Shown one piece after another: positions 51,349 to 58,731 of a stretch of 64,000 nt of DNA. How positions within the stretch are numbered: the first letter of the stretch is position 1; each line of letters begins with the position of its first letter. This DNA is from Gemmatimonadales bacterium UBA4456. GTDB lineage: Bacteria; Gemmatimonadota; Gemmatimonadetes; Longimicrobiales; Gaopeijiaceae. The notes under the pieces were generated by a model that did no database searches, had not been told where the DNA came from, and saw only the letters and a program-made list of their open reading frames with translations. A program made the position numbers and the translations under genes. The DNA lies in assembly GCA_002390225.1 (NCBI GenBank), contig DGOW01000054.1, forward strand, positions 95,832 through 159,831, read 5' to 3'.

Positions 51349-53091
51349 ATGCGTCGTTTCGCCCCTCAATCCATACGTCCACTCCATACCTTGCTGTTGG
51401 TATTTCTCGCCTCTGCTGCGCTTTCCGCGCCCGTATGGGGCCAGGCTCAGGAAACGGCCATCTCGGACGGCGGTATGGTCGCGTCCCAGCAGTGGATCGC
51501 GAGCCAGGTAGGTGCCGACGTTCTTGCGGCCGGCGGAAATGCCGTCGACGCCGCGATCGCGACAGGATTTGCGCTCGCTGTGACGCACCCTACCGCGGGC
51601 AACATCGGTGGGGGTGGCTTCATGGTGATCCGCTTCCCGAACGGTCAGTCGACGACCGTCGACTTCCGTGAAAAGGCTCCATTGGCCTCGCATCCCGACA
51701 TGTGGCTCGATGAGGACGGAGCGTACTCTTTCGAGGTGCACCATCGGAGCCACAGTGCGGTGGGCGTGCCCGGGACCGTCGCCGGATTCGATAAAGCGCA
51801 TCGGCTGTACGGTGCGGCCGACTGGACGGCACTCGTAGCGCCCTCCGTCGAGCTCGCGAATGACGGGTTCGAGTTGAGTCCGACGCTGGCTGGATCCATG
51901 GCACGCTTCGCATCGGGGCGAGCCAGTCAGTATGAGGCGACCGTCGCCGCGTTCACCAACGCCGGTGCACCCTACGCCGCTGGTGACACCTGGAGGCAGC
52001 CGGACCTCGGTCGGACCCTGGAGCGAATCCGGGACGATCGTGCCGACGGCTTCTACCGAGGTGCTACTGCGCGCCTGATTGCGGCCGAGATGAGGAGGGG
52101 CGGCGGGCTCATCACCGAGGAAGACCTCGATCGATACGAGGCCCGTGAGCGCTCTGCCATCGAGGGGACCTATCGTGGCTATGACGTGATCTCGATGCCA
52201 CCGCCGAGCTCCGGGGGTGTGGCCATTGTGGCCGCGCTTAACATCCTGGAGGAGTATGACCTCGCCTCCATGGGGCACAACAGCGCCGAGTATCTGCACC
52301 ACGTGGCTGAGGCGATGCGGCGGGCTTTTCGCGATCGGGCGATGTACCTCGCCGACGCGGACTTTGTGGACGTGCCGGTGCAGCGTCTGACCAGTAAGGA
52401 CTACGCGGCCTGGCTGCGGCGCGATCTCGACTCCGAGCGCGCGTCCATTTCGCATCCATCTGATGTGGTGCAGCCGTACGAAAGCCCGGAGACGACGCAC
52501 TATTCCGTTGTCGATGACGACGGCATGGCGGTCTCCGTGACGTATACGCTGGAATCCGGCTACGGCTCGGGTATCGTCGTACCCGGCGGCGGATTCCTGC
52601 TCAACAACGAGATGGGCGACTTCAACGCGGGCCCGGGCCTCACCAACGCAAGTGGCCTCATCGGGACCGAGCCGAACCTCGCGCGACCGCAACAGCGCAT
52701 GCTGTCTTCGATGTCACCGAGCATTCTGGCTCGCGACGGTGATCTCGTTGCCGTGGTCGGGTCTCCGGGTGGTCGCACGATCATCAATACGACCCTGCAG
52801 CTCATCCTGAACATGGTCGACTTCGACATGGACATTCAGGAGGCGGTCGACGCGCCACGCATGCACCATCAGTGGCTACCTGATCGGATTCGACTCGAGG
52901 CAGATGCCGTGGGATCCGACGTCATCCAGACCCTCGAGGAGCTGGGGCACATTGTACAGATGGGAGGGCGCCAGGGCTCAGCCAATGCTGTTGGCGTGGA
53001 CCCGCGGACCGGAGAGCGGATGGGTGCGCCGGACCCGCGGAGCACGGATGCCGGGGCAGCCGGGGCGCCCGGCAGGGAAGGTGAGCGTTAG
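51349..53091 (+). CDS. ggt: gamma-glutamyltransferase
   Basis: 580 residues from MRRFAPQSIRPLHTLLLVFL with a signal peptide ending near GQAQE. The nucleophile threonine is T382 in PETTHYSVVDDDGMAVSVTY, the site of self-cleavage into large and small subunits. Other family motifs: ATGFALAVTHPTAGNIGGGG, VAGFDKAHRLYG, MPPPSSGGVAIV, and PGGRTIINTTLQLILNMVDF. It is a periplasmic or secreted enzyme that breaks or transfers the gamma-glutamyl group of glutathione and related compounds. The gap before it (51161-51348) shows nothing recognisable. Confidence 0.95.
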   Translation: MRRFAPQSIRPLHTLLLVFLASAALSAPVWGQAQETAISDGGMVASQQWIASQVGADVLAAGGNAVDAAIATGFALAVTHPTAGNIGGGGFMVIRFPNGQSTTVDFREKAPLASHPDMWLDEDGAYSFEVHHRSHSAVGVPGTVAGFDKAHRLYGAADWTALVAPSVELANDGFELSPTLAGSMARFASGRASQYEATVAAFTNAGAPYAAGDTWRQPDLGRTLERIRDDRADGFYRGATARLIAAEMRRGGGLITEEDLDRYEARERSAIEGTYRGYDVISMPPPSSGGVAIVAALNILEEYDLASMGHNSAEYLHHVAEAMRRAFRDRAMYLADADFVDVPVQRLTSKDYAAWLRRDLDSERASISHPSDVVQPYESPETTHYSVVDDDGMAVSVTYTLESGYGSGIVVPGGGFLLNNEMGDFNAGPGLTNASGLIGTEPNLARPQQRMLSSMSPSILARDGDLVAVVGSPGGRTIINTTLQLILNMVDFDMDIQEAVDAPRMHHQWLPDRIRLEADAVGSDVIQTLEELGHIVQMGGRQGSANAVGVDPRTGERMGAPDPRSTDAGAAGAPGREGER

Positions 53092-53201
53092 GCTGTGTAA
53101 CACCCTCCTGATATCGTGAACGGAGCTTTGGTTTCTGTGTACAACTGTCAGGAATAAGTTTTAGACCCGCCAGTTCGAGCGGCATAAGGAGTAGGTCGAC
53201 G

Positions 53202-53762
53202 ATGCGAGTACGGTTCGCTTCCCAAGTTCTTTCTACGGTCATGTTCGCACTGGTGGCGGTGACCGCGCCGACGGCGGCCCAGTCGACCGGTCCTTCACAT
53301 GCGGGTTATGACCCTGCGGCGTCGGTCGGTGGCCACTATCACGAAGGTGAACTCGGCGAGAAGCTGATGATCCTCGAGAGCGCGCTGAAGTGCAGTTGCG
53401 GCTGCGGTCTCGATGTCCACTCCTGTCAGTTCCAGATGCAGTGCGGCACCTCTCCCGTGTGGTCTACCCGGATTCGCCAAACCCTCGAGGCAGGTGGATC
53501 TGTCGAGGCGATCCAGGCGAGCTTCGTGGCGGAGTACGGCACCGAGGTGCTCATGATGCCTCCCGCGGAGGGTTTCAACCTGCTCGGATACTTCCTCCCA
53601 ATGGCTGCGATCCTCTCTGCGGGCATGCTCGTCGGGATCGTCGCACGAGGCCGTGAGACCCATGAGGCACTCGCTCCGGCAGGTCAGCTTTCCTCGGAGG
53701 AAGAGGACAAGCTGCGCGTGGCGATGCGGTCACTCGAAGAGTCGGAACGTCCCGACTGGTAG
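53202..53762 (+). CDS. CcmH-like cytochrome c biogenesis protein, variant cysteine motif
   Basis: 186 residues from MRVRFASQVLSTVMFALVAV with a signal peptide ending AQSTG. The CcmH/NrfF-type helical domain begins at EKLMILESALKCSCGCGLDV, but where CcmH has L-R-C-x-x-C it carries CSCGCGLDVHSC then QMQC, a cluster of five cysteines. After EYGTEVLMMPPAEGFNLLGY comes one membrane helix (LPMAAILSAGMLVGIVARGR). It could present reduced haem-binding cysteines for cytochrome c maturation. No other ccm gene is in the window, so function is inferred from the fold only. Confidence 0.72.
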   Translation: MRVRFASQVLSTVMFALVAVTAPTAAQSTGPSHAGYDPAASVGGHYHEGELGEKLMILESALKCSCGCGLDVHSCQFQMQCGTSPVWSTRIRQTLEAGGSVEAIQASFVAEYGTEVLMMPPAEGFNLLGYFLPMAAILSAGMLVGIVARGRETHEALAPAGQLSSEEEDKLRVAMRSLEESERPDW

Positions 53763-53777
53763 GATCTGCTTCTGGGG

Positions 53778-54518
53778 TCAGGAAGACCGAACTGATCCCA
53801 GACCGCCGTCGACACCCAGTGTCTGGCCGGTAACCCAGGATGCGTCAGGAGAGAGAAGCCATGCGATGGCTCCGGCGACGTCGTCGGGCTGTCCGATGCG
53901 CCGCAGGGTGTGCATCGCTTCGGAGGCTGAGCGCGCGGTCTCGGACGAGGTGATCCGCTCCGTCAGCGGTGTTTCCACCAGGCCGGGTGACACGGCGTTC
54001 ACACGGAGGCCGGATTTGCCGTAGGTCGCCGCGGCCGAACGCACCAGTGCCTCGATTCCACCCTTGGCCGCTGCGATCGCTTCGTGGTTGGGCAGACCGA
54101 TGGAGGCAGCAGCAGTCGAGACGAACACCAGGCTTCCCCCGCCGCTCTTCATCATGGGTCGTGCTGCTGATCTGAGGATTGCGAATGAGCTGGTGAGGTT
54201 TGTCCCGATCGTGTGATCCCACTCCTCGAGCCGGGTCATATGAGCCGGCTTGAGCAGGACGCTGCCGACACAGTTCACAATGCCGCCGATACCGTCGTGC
54301 CCGTCGACCCCTGCCTGGATCACGGCGTCGATCGATGGTGGGTCGAGTATGTCGGCGACGGCAGCTTCGGCATCGAGTTCGGTCGCCAGTGCCTGAAGTC
54401 GATCGGGGTCACGGCCGGAAAGCACGAGACGATGCCCCGACTTCGCCAGCCGACGGGACAGGGCCGAGCCGACGCCACCGTAGGCGCCGAAGATGATGGT
54501 AGTCTTGTCAGCGCTCAT
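53778..54518 (-). CDS. SDR-fold protein lacking the catalytic tyrosine
   Basis: 246 residues from MSADKTTIIFGAYGGVGSAL; the longer start at 54638 is inside the next gene. The nucleotide motif (FGAYGGVGSAL), NCVGSVL, and the serine segment LVFVSTAAASIGLPNHEAIA are present. The usual Y-x-x-x-K is I-A-A-A-K, so the tyrosine is Ile while the lysine and serine remain. It ends WVTGQTLGVDGGLGSV. It may be a reductase with changed chemistry or a non-catalytic partner. It overlaps the flavoprotein gene by 11 bases, so the two are probably a functional pair. Confidence 0.82.
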   Translation of the reverse strand: MSADKTTIIFGAYGGVGSALSRRLAKSGHRLVLSGRDPDRLQALATELDAEAAVADILDPPSIDAVIQAGVDGHDGIGGIVNCVGSVLLKPAHMTRLEEWDHTIGTNLTSSFAILRSAARPMMKSGGGSLVFVSTAAASIGLPNHEAIAAAKGGIEALVRSAAATYGKSGLRVNAVSPGLVETPLTERITSSETARSASEAMHTLRRIGQPDDVAGAIAWLLSPDASWVTGQTLGVDGGLGSVRSS

Positions 54519-55782
54519 CGGGGATCTCCGTGGCGTTCTGTATGAGTGATTCGGCGATTGTCCGCCCCGACCGGAGCGCGCCCTGAATGGCGCCAAAGTC
54601 GGTGTAGTCGCCGGCGAGCCAGGCTCCGTTCGTGGCACGTCGAGGGGGACGGTGCTCCGCGAAGCCTGCTGGGTGCTGGGGAAGCGCGTGACGGATCTGA
54701 TAGGTCTTGATGTGGTCCCAACGCTCCACTTCGGGTCCGAACCAGCGGGTCAGTTGAGCCTTTGCCTGATTCGGGAAGGTGGCCGCGTCCTCGGCTGCCT
54801 CGCCGACGCCCGAGACAGCGATGAGGTGCTGTCCAGCTGGCGCATACGCCGAAGAGACATTGCTCATGACGCCGACGTGATTTACAGGACCTGAGCCCTC
54901 GCCATCAAGTACGAGAAGCGCCTCGGCGACCGGAGCGGACGGCGCCGCATAGTAGGAGGTGATGGTTGGCTTGAAGGCGGGCGCTGCACATCCGCCGAGC
55001 TTGGCTGCGGCATTGGCGTCCACTGCCAGCACGATTTGCCCGGCCGCGATCGTAGATCCGTCGTCCAAGGTGACCTGACCATCCGAGATCGTTCGGGCCG
55101 ACGTATCGAGCAGAATACGTCCCTGCAGCGGCTCCGCCATAGCTTCGGGGAGACGTTGCATACCCTCGGCCGGCACAGCGGCGTCGCCGGCCGCAAAGCA
55201 GCGGAAGTAGTAGCGGAAGAGGCTCGAGCTCGTTTCGAGCTCTCGCTCGAGGAATACACCCCCGAGAAAGGGTCGGAAGAACTGGTCTATGAACGCGTCG
55301 GAGAAACCCTCTGAGCGCAGCTCTTGTAGCGTCGAGCGCTCGGGCCCTTCGAACGCGGCCTCAGCCGGGCTGGCCAGCAAGCGGCGCCGCAGCCGTGCGA
55401 CCCTCAGCTTGTCGTCGAGTGAGCCGACCCGTGCGCGTGCCGAAGCCAGTGCAGACGACGGGACCCGAAATGGGTCACCGAGAGTCTCGAGTGAGCGCCC
55501 GTTCCATATTGTGCTGCCAGGTGTGAACGGCTTGAGATCGAGGCTGTCGAGGTCGACCTGGGTGTGCAACTCATCGTACGCGGTGAGAAGTACCTGGAAT
55601 CCTCGATCGAGCCGGAATCCATCGATGACATCCGTTCGGATTCGCCCTCCAACCGCGTCAGCCGCATCCAGGACCAGCACGTCGAGGCCTTCCTCATGCG
55701 CTCGACGAGCGCATGTCAGGCCAGAGAGGCCTGCACCGATCACGAGAAGATCAACTCGCTCTGGGACATTCCCGTGTCTCAT
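54508..55782 (-). CDS. FAD-dependent amine-oxidase-like / phytoene-desaturase-like oxidoreductase
   Basis: 424 residues from MRHGNVPERVDLLVIGAGLS. The FAD-binding GxGxxG (LLVIGAGLSGLTCARRAHEE) is followed by LDAADAVGGRIRTDVIDGFR, the pattern of amine oxidases, protoporphyrinogen oxidases and phytoene desaturases. The tail NGAWLAGDYTDFGAIQGALR then SGRTIAESL is the second FAD segment. The substrate domain does not let me choose among these families. It is coupled to the SDR-like gene downstream. Confidence 0.82.
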   Translation of the reverse strand: MRHGNVPERVDLLVIGAGLSGLTCARRAHEEGLDVLVLDAADAVGGRIRTDVIDGFRLDRGFQVLLTAYDELHTQVDLDSLDLKPFTPGSTIWNGRSLETLGDPFRVPSSALASARARVGSLDDKLRVARLRRRLLASPAEAAFEGPERSTLQELRSEGFSDAFIDQFFRPFLGGVFLERELETSSSLFRYYFRCFAAGDAAVPAEGMQRLPEAMAEPLQGRILLDTSARTISDGQVTLDDGSTIAAGQIVLAVDANAAAKLGGCAAPAFKPTITSYYAAPSAPVAEALLVLDGEGSGPVNHVGVMSNVSSAYAPAGQHLIAVSGVGEAAEDAATFPNQAKAQLTRWFGPEVERWDHIKTYQIRHALPQHPAGFAEHRPPRRATNGAWLAGDYTDFGAIQGALRSGRTIAESLIQNATEIPDER

Positions 55783-55902
55783 GTGTTCATTTCTCGTTCA
55801 AGCATGAGGGGTAAGCTGGGCATGAACTTGCATCATGTCTAGTTACTTGTTTAACTATTGTTCAATGTGAAATCCAGTGCACATTCCAGCCGAGCGTAGG
55901 CC

Positions 55903-56274
55903 ATGTCCAACATCGCTATGCTTCTTCAAATCGTGATTGCTCTGGGCATCGTGAATGTCTGGATCATTCGACGCGATCGCGCCACAGGATTCCGGCCCGA
56001 CGGCTCTGCCAATATCGCGGAAGAGTTCGCGCGTTATGGACTTTCAGACACGGTTCGACGCCTGGTCGGCGGAACGAAGCTCGCCCTTGCCGCTCTTCTG
56101 CTCATCGGGATCGTGTACCCCGTTCTCGCTGTCGCGGCCGCTGCAGGGATCGCGGTCCTCATGGCGGGCGCTGTCGGAGCTCATATCAAGGTCCGAGACC
56201 CGTTGATGAAGTCCGTGCCAGCCTTGCTCATGCTCGCAATGTCGACGGTGGTGCTCATAGCCCAGCTCGGATGA
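55903..56274 (+). CDS. DoxX-like small membrane protein
   Basis: 123 residues with four hydrophobic segments: IAMLLQIVIALGIVNVWIIR; LALAALLLIGIVYPVLAVAA; AAGIAVLMAGAVGAHIK; LLMLAMSTVVLIAQLG. DoxX-like-type size and layout, with loop residue pattern FARYGLSDTVRRLVGG before helix 2. Function unknown. The gap before it (55783-55902) is AT-rich and may hold the promoter. Its stop overlaps the next start (ATGA at 56271-56274). Confidence 0.72.
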   Translation: MSNIAMLLQIVIALGIVNVWIIRRDRATGFRPDGSANIAEEFARYGLSDTVRRLVGGTKLALAALLLIGIVYPVLAVAAAAGIAVLMAGAVGAHIKVRDPLMKSVPALLMLAMSTVVLIAQLG

Positions 56275-56696
56275 CCATTCTGGTATTCCACCTGATCGCC
56301 ACTGCCTTCATGGCGGGCCTGATCGTGTTCGTTCAGGTGGTGCACTATCCGCTCATGGCGCTCGTGGGGGAAGATTCGTTCGTGCCTTACGAGCAGGCGC
56401 ACACGGCCCGAACCGGCTGGGTCGTGATTCCACCCATGATGGCGGAGTTAGCCTCGGCAATATGGATCTTCGCCAGTGCGTCGAGTCAGGACATTCGTGC
56501 GATGGCGCTGTCCGGCCTTCTCATGCTCGCCGTAATCTGGACCTCGACGGCCGTGTTTCAGGCCCCTGCCCACGGCCGCCTCATGCGCGGCTTCGATTGC
56601 GACGCACACCGTCGACTCGTGCGCACCAACTGGATTCGGACGTTCGCCTGGGTCGCGCGTGTGCCGATCGCGGTCGCACTGGTCGCCTCCGCTTGA
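56271..56696 (+). CDS. small membrane protein of unknown family
   Basis: 141 residues with four hydrophobic segments (ILVFHLIATAFMAGLIVFVQ; WVVIPPMMAELASAIWIFAS; ALSGLLMLAVIWTSTAVFQA; TFAWVARVPIAVALVAS). It has a polar loop HYPLMALVGEDSFVPYEQAH and the pattern HGRLMRGFDCDAHRRLVRTN between helices 3 and 4. It resembles small integral-membrane proteins of the DUF1772 kind, but I am not sure. Translationally coupled to the DoxX-like gene. Confidence 0.65.
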   Translation: MTILVFHLIATAFMAGLIVFVQVVHYPLMALVGEDSFVPYEQAHTARTGWVVIPPMMAELASAIWIFASASSQDIRAMALSGLLMLAVIWTSTAVFQAPAHGRLMRGFDCDAHRRLVRTNWIRTFAWVARVPIAVALVASA

Positions 56697-56714
56697 GGCC
56701 CGTCGCCTGTGTCC

Positions 56715-57164
56715 ATGACCGATGAACGCTCGTGCGCCCGTTGCGGTCGTCGAATGGAACCTAGGAAACGGTGGGCCGCCGTATGGAATGAGGTGCGGTA
56801 CTGCAGCGCTCGGTGTCGTCGAATGAGGGTGACCCGGGTCGACCGGGCACTAGAGAGCGAAATTGTGGACTTGCTCGAGCACCGAGGCGCGACGGACTCA
56901 ATCTGCCCGTCTGAAGTTGCGCGTACACTGTGGCCCGAGGGGTGGCGATCACGTTTGGAGGCAGCCCGTAGCGCTGCTCGTCGGCTGGCGGCCGAAGACA
57001 TTGTCGAGTTCGCTCAACAGGGACGCCGGGTGGACCCCTCCACAGCTCGAGGTTCGGTGCGGATTCGTCGGGGCTCAGGATGGCTTCGCCGAGATGTCAG
57101 CAGAAGTTCACCCCGGGTTTCTCGCTCCACTGATCCCGTTTCTCCCAGCACAGAAGACCTTTGA
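56715..57164 (+). CDS. DUF2256–DUF3253 fusion protein
   Basis: 149 residues from MTDERSCARCGRRMEPRKRW (GTG at 56709 is possible). The first 40 residues are DUF2256: CARCGRRMEPRKRWAAVWNE then YCSARCRR, a zinc-like four-cysteine motif. Residues about 50-115 are the DUF3253 helical/winged region (LESEIVDLLEHRGATDSICP, SEVARTLWP, RSAARRLAAEDIVEFAQQGR). A basic Ser/Arg-rich tail is extra. Both domains often accompany photolyase genes. The stop overlaps the start of the photolyase gene (TTGA). Confidence 0.78.
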   Translation: MTDERSCARCGRRMEPRKRWAAVWNEVRYCSARCRRMRVTRVDRALESEIVDLLEHRGATDSICPSEVARTLWPEGWRSRLEAARSAARRLAAEDIVEFAQQGRRVDPSTARGSVRIRRGSGWLRRDVSRSSPRVSRSTDPVSPSTEDL

Positions 57165-58690
57165 GTACGCCCCGGCACGTCCTTGTTCTCGGGGACCAGC
57201 TGACGGAGCAGGTCGGTCCGATGGCCCGAGCCGAGCCCGGTGAGACCCGGGTCCTCATGATCGAGGCACGATCGATTGCGACGGCTCTCCCGCACCACAA
57301 GCAGAAACTTGCTCTGGTGTTTTCGGCCATGCGGCACTTCGCTCGGTCGCTTGTCGAGCGAGGGTTCGAGGTGGCCTACCTGGAGGCTGCCGACTTCAGC
57401 GATGGGATCTCTACCTATCTGAGTCAGCATGAGGGTGCACGAATCGACGTCATGGCCCCCACCGATTGGGGCGTGGGTGACGAGCTCGTGGATGCAGCGC
57501 AACGCGCCGGAGGGTACGTCGACATTGTCGAGAACGAACTCTGGCTGACGACGGACAACGAGTTCGACGCGTGGGCCGAGGGACGCAACTCTCTCCGACT
57601 CGAGTACTTCTACCGTTCCATGCGCGCCGCACGGGGCTGGCTGATGGTCGAGGGTAAGCCGGCCGGTGGGAAGTGGAACTACGACGCTGACAACCGACAG
57701 ACGCCGGAGAAGGGACACCGTTTTCCGGGGTTGCAGACGTTCCCGCCTGACGACTTGACGCAAGAGGTTCTCGATGACGTGTGCACGAGGTGGCCGGATC
57801 ACTTCGGGTCTGCCGAGCACTTTGTGTGGCCCGTAACCCGCGGCGACGCCCTGCAGGCGCTGGACGACTTTCTGGAGCATCGTCTCGCCGAATTCGGACC
57901 CTACGAAGACGCGATGGTCGACGGTGAAGACGTCTTGTACCACAGTCTGCTCAGCGTTCCTCTCAACCTCGGTCTCCTGCACCCGCGAGAGGTGTGTGAG
58001 CGCGCCCTCCAGCAGGCAGCCGACCCGGCAAGCGGTGTTCCGCTCGCGTCGATCGAGGGCTTCATCCGCCAGATTCTCGGGTGGCGGGAGTTCATTCGGC
58101 ATGTCTATCGGACCCGTATGCCGGAACTCCGTGTGGAGAACGGCCTCGAGGCCGAACGTCCTCTCCCGGACTTCTACTGGTCAGGGCAGACGCAGATGCG
58201 TTGCGTGGGCCAGAGCGTCGATCAAGTGGTGCGCACCGGCCACGCACACCACATCCAGCGCCTCATGGTGCTCGGGAACTTTGCCCTGATCGCCGGCATC
58301 GACCCTCGCGAGCTTAACGACTGGTTTCTCGCGACCTTCGTCGATGCGCTCGACTGGGTGGTCACGCCCAATGTCATGGGCATGAGCCAATTCGCGGACC
58401 TCGGGTCGTTCACGTCCAAACCGTATGCGGCGAGCGGAAAATACGTCGATCGGATGAGCGACTACTGCGCTGAATGCGTATACGACGTGAAGTCGGTGGA
58501 CGGTCCGAACGCATGTCCCATGAACAGCCTCTACTGGTCGTTCATCGACAGGCACGAGGACCGATGGATGTCGAACCATCGCATGGCGATGATCACACGG
58601 GGCTGGATGAAAAGAGATCCGGAGAAGAAGCGGGTGATCCTGGAGCGCGCTGCCGACGTTCATCGACGACTCGCGTCAGGTGAGCTTTGA
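57161..58690 (+). CDS. FeS-type (6-4) photolyase / cryptochrome-photolyase-related protein
   Basis: 509 residues from a TTG at 57161 (MSTPRHVLVLGDQLTEQVGP), the known opening of this family; a later ATG would cut off the conserved G-D-Q. C348, C436, C439 and C452 are spaced exactly as the four cluster-binding cysteines of PhrB-like proteins (C350, C438, C441, C454), so a [4Fe-4S] cluster is expected. FIRQILGWREFIRHVYRTRM and HIQRLMVLGNFALIAGIDPR match the FAD pocket. It should repair (6-4) UV photoproducts with light. Coupled to the DUF2256-DUF3253 gene. Confidence 0.94.
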   Translation: MSTPRHVLVLGDQLTEQVGPMARAEPGETRVLMIEARSIATALPHHKQKLALVFSAMRHFARSLVERGFEVAYLEAADFSDGISTYLSQHEGARIDVMAPTDWGVGDELVDAAQRAGGYVDIVENELWLTTDNEFDAWAEGRNSLRLEYFYRSMRAARGWLMVEGKPAGGKWNYDADNRQTPEKGHRFPGLQTFPPDDLTQEVLDDVCTRWPDHFGSAEHFVWPVTRGDALQALDDFLEHRLAEFGPYEDAMVDGEDVLYHSLLSVPLNLGLLHPREVCERALQQAADPASGVPLASIEGFIRQILGWREFIRHVYRTRMPELRVENGLEAERPLPDFYWSGQTQMRCVGQSVDQVVRTGHAHHIQRLMVLGNFALIAGIDPRELNDWFLATFVDALDWVVTPNVMGMSQFADLGSFTSKPYAASGKYVDRMSDYCAECVYDVKSVDGPNACPMNSLYWSFIDRHEDRWMSNHRMAMITRGWMKRDPEKKRVILERAADVHRRLASGEL

Positions 58691-58731
58691 AGGTCACGAG
58701 GTTAGAGGGTGCGCGGGGCTGCGGTGCGACC

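Noticed and set aside
51157..52692. Minus-strand frame of 511 codons
   Set aside because: It lies across the gamma-glutamyltransferase gene with intact catalytic motifs and reads as low-complexity antisense.
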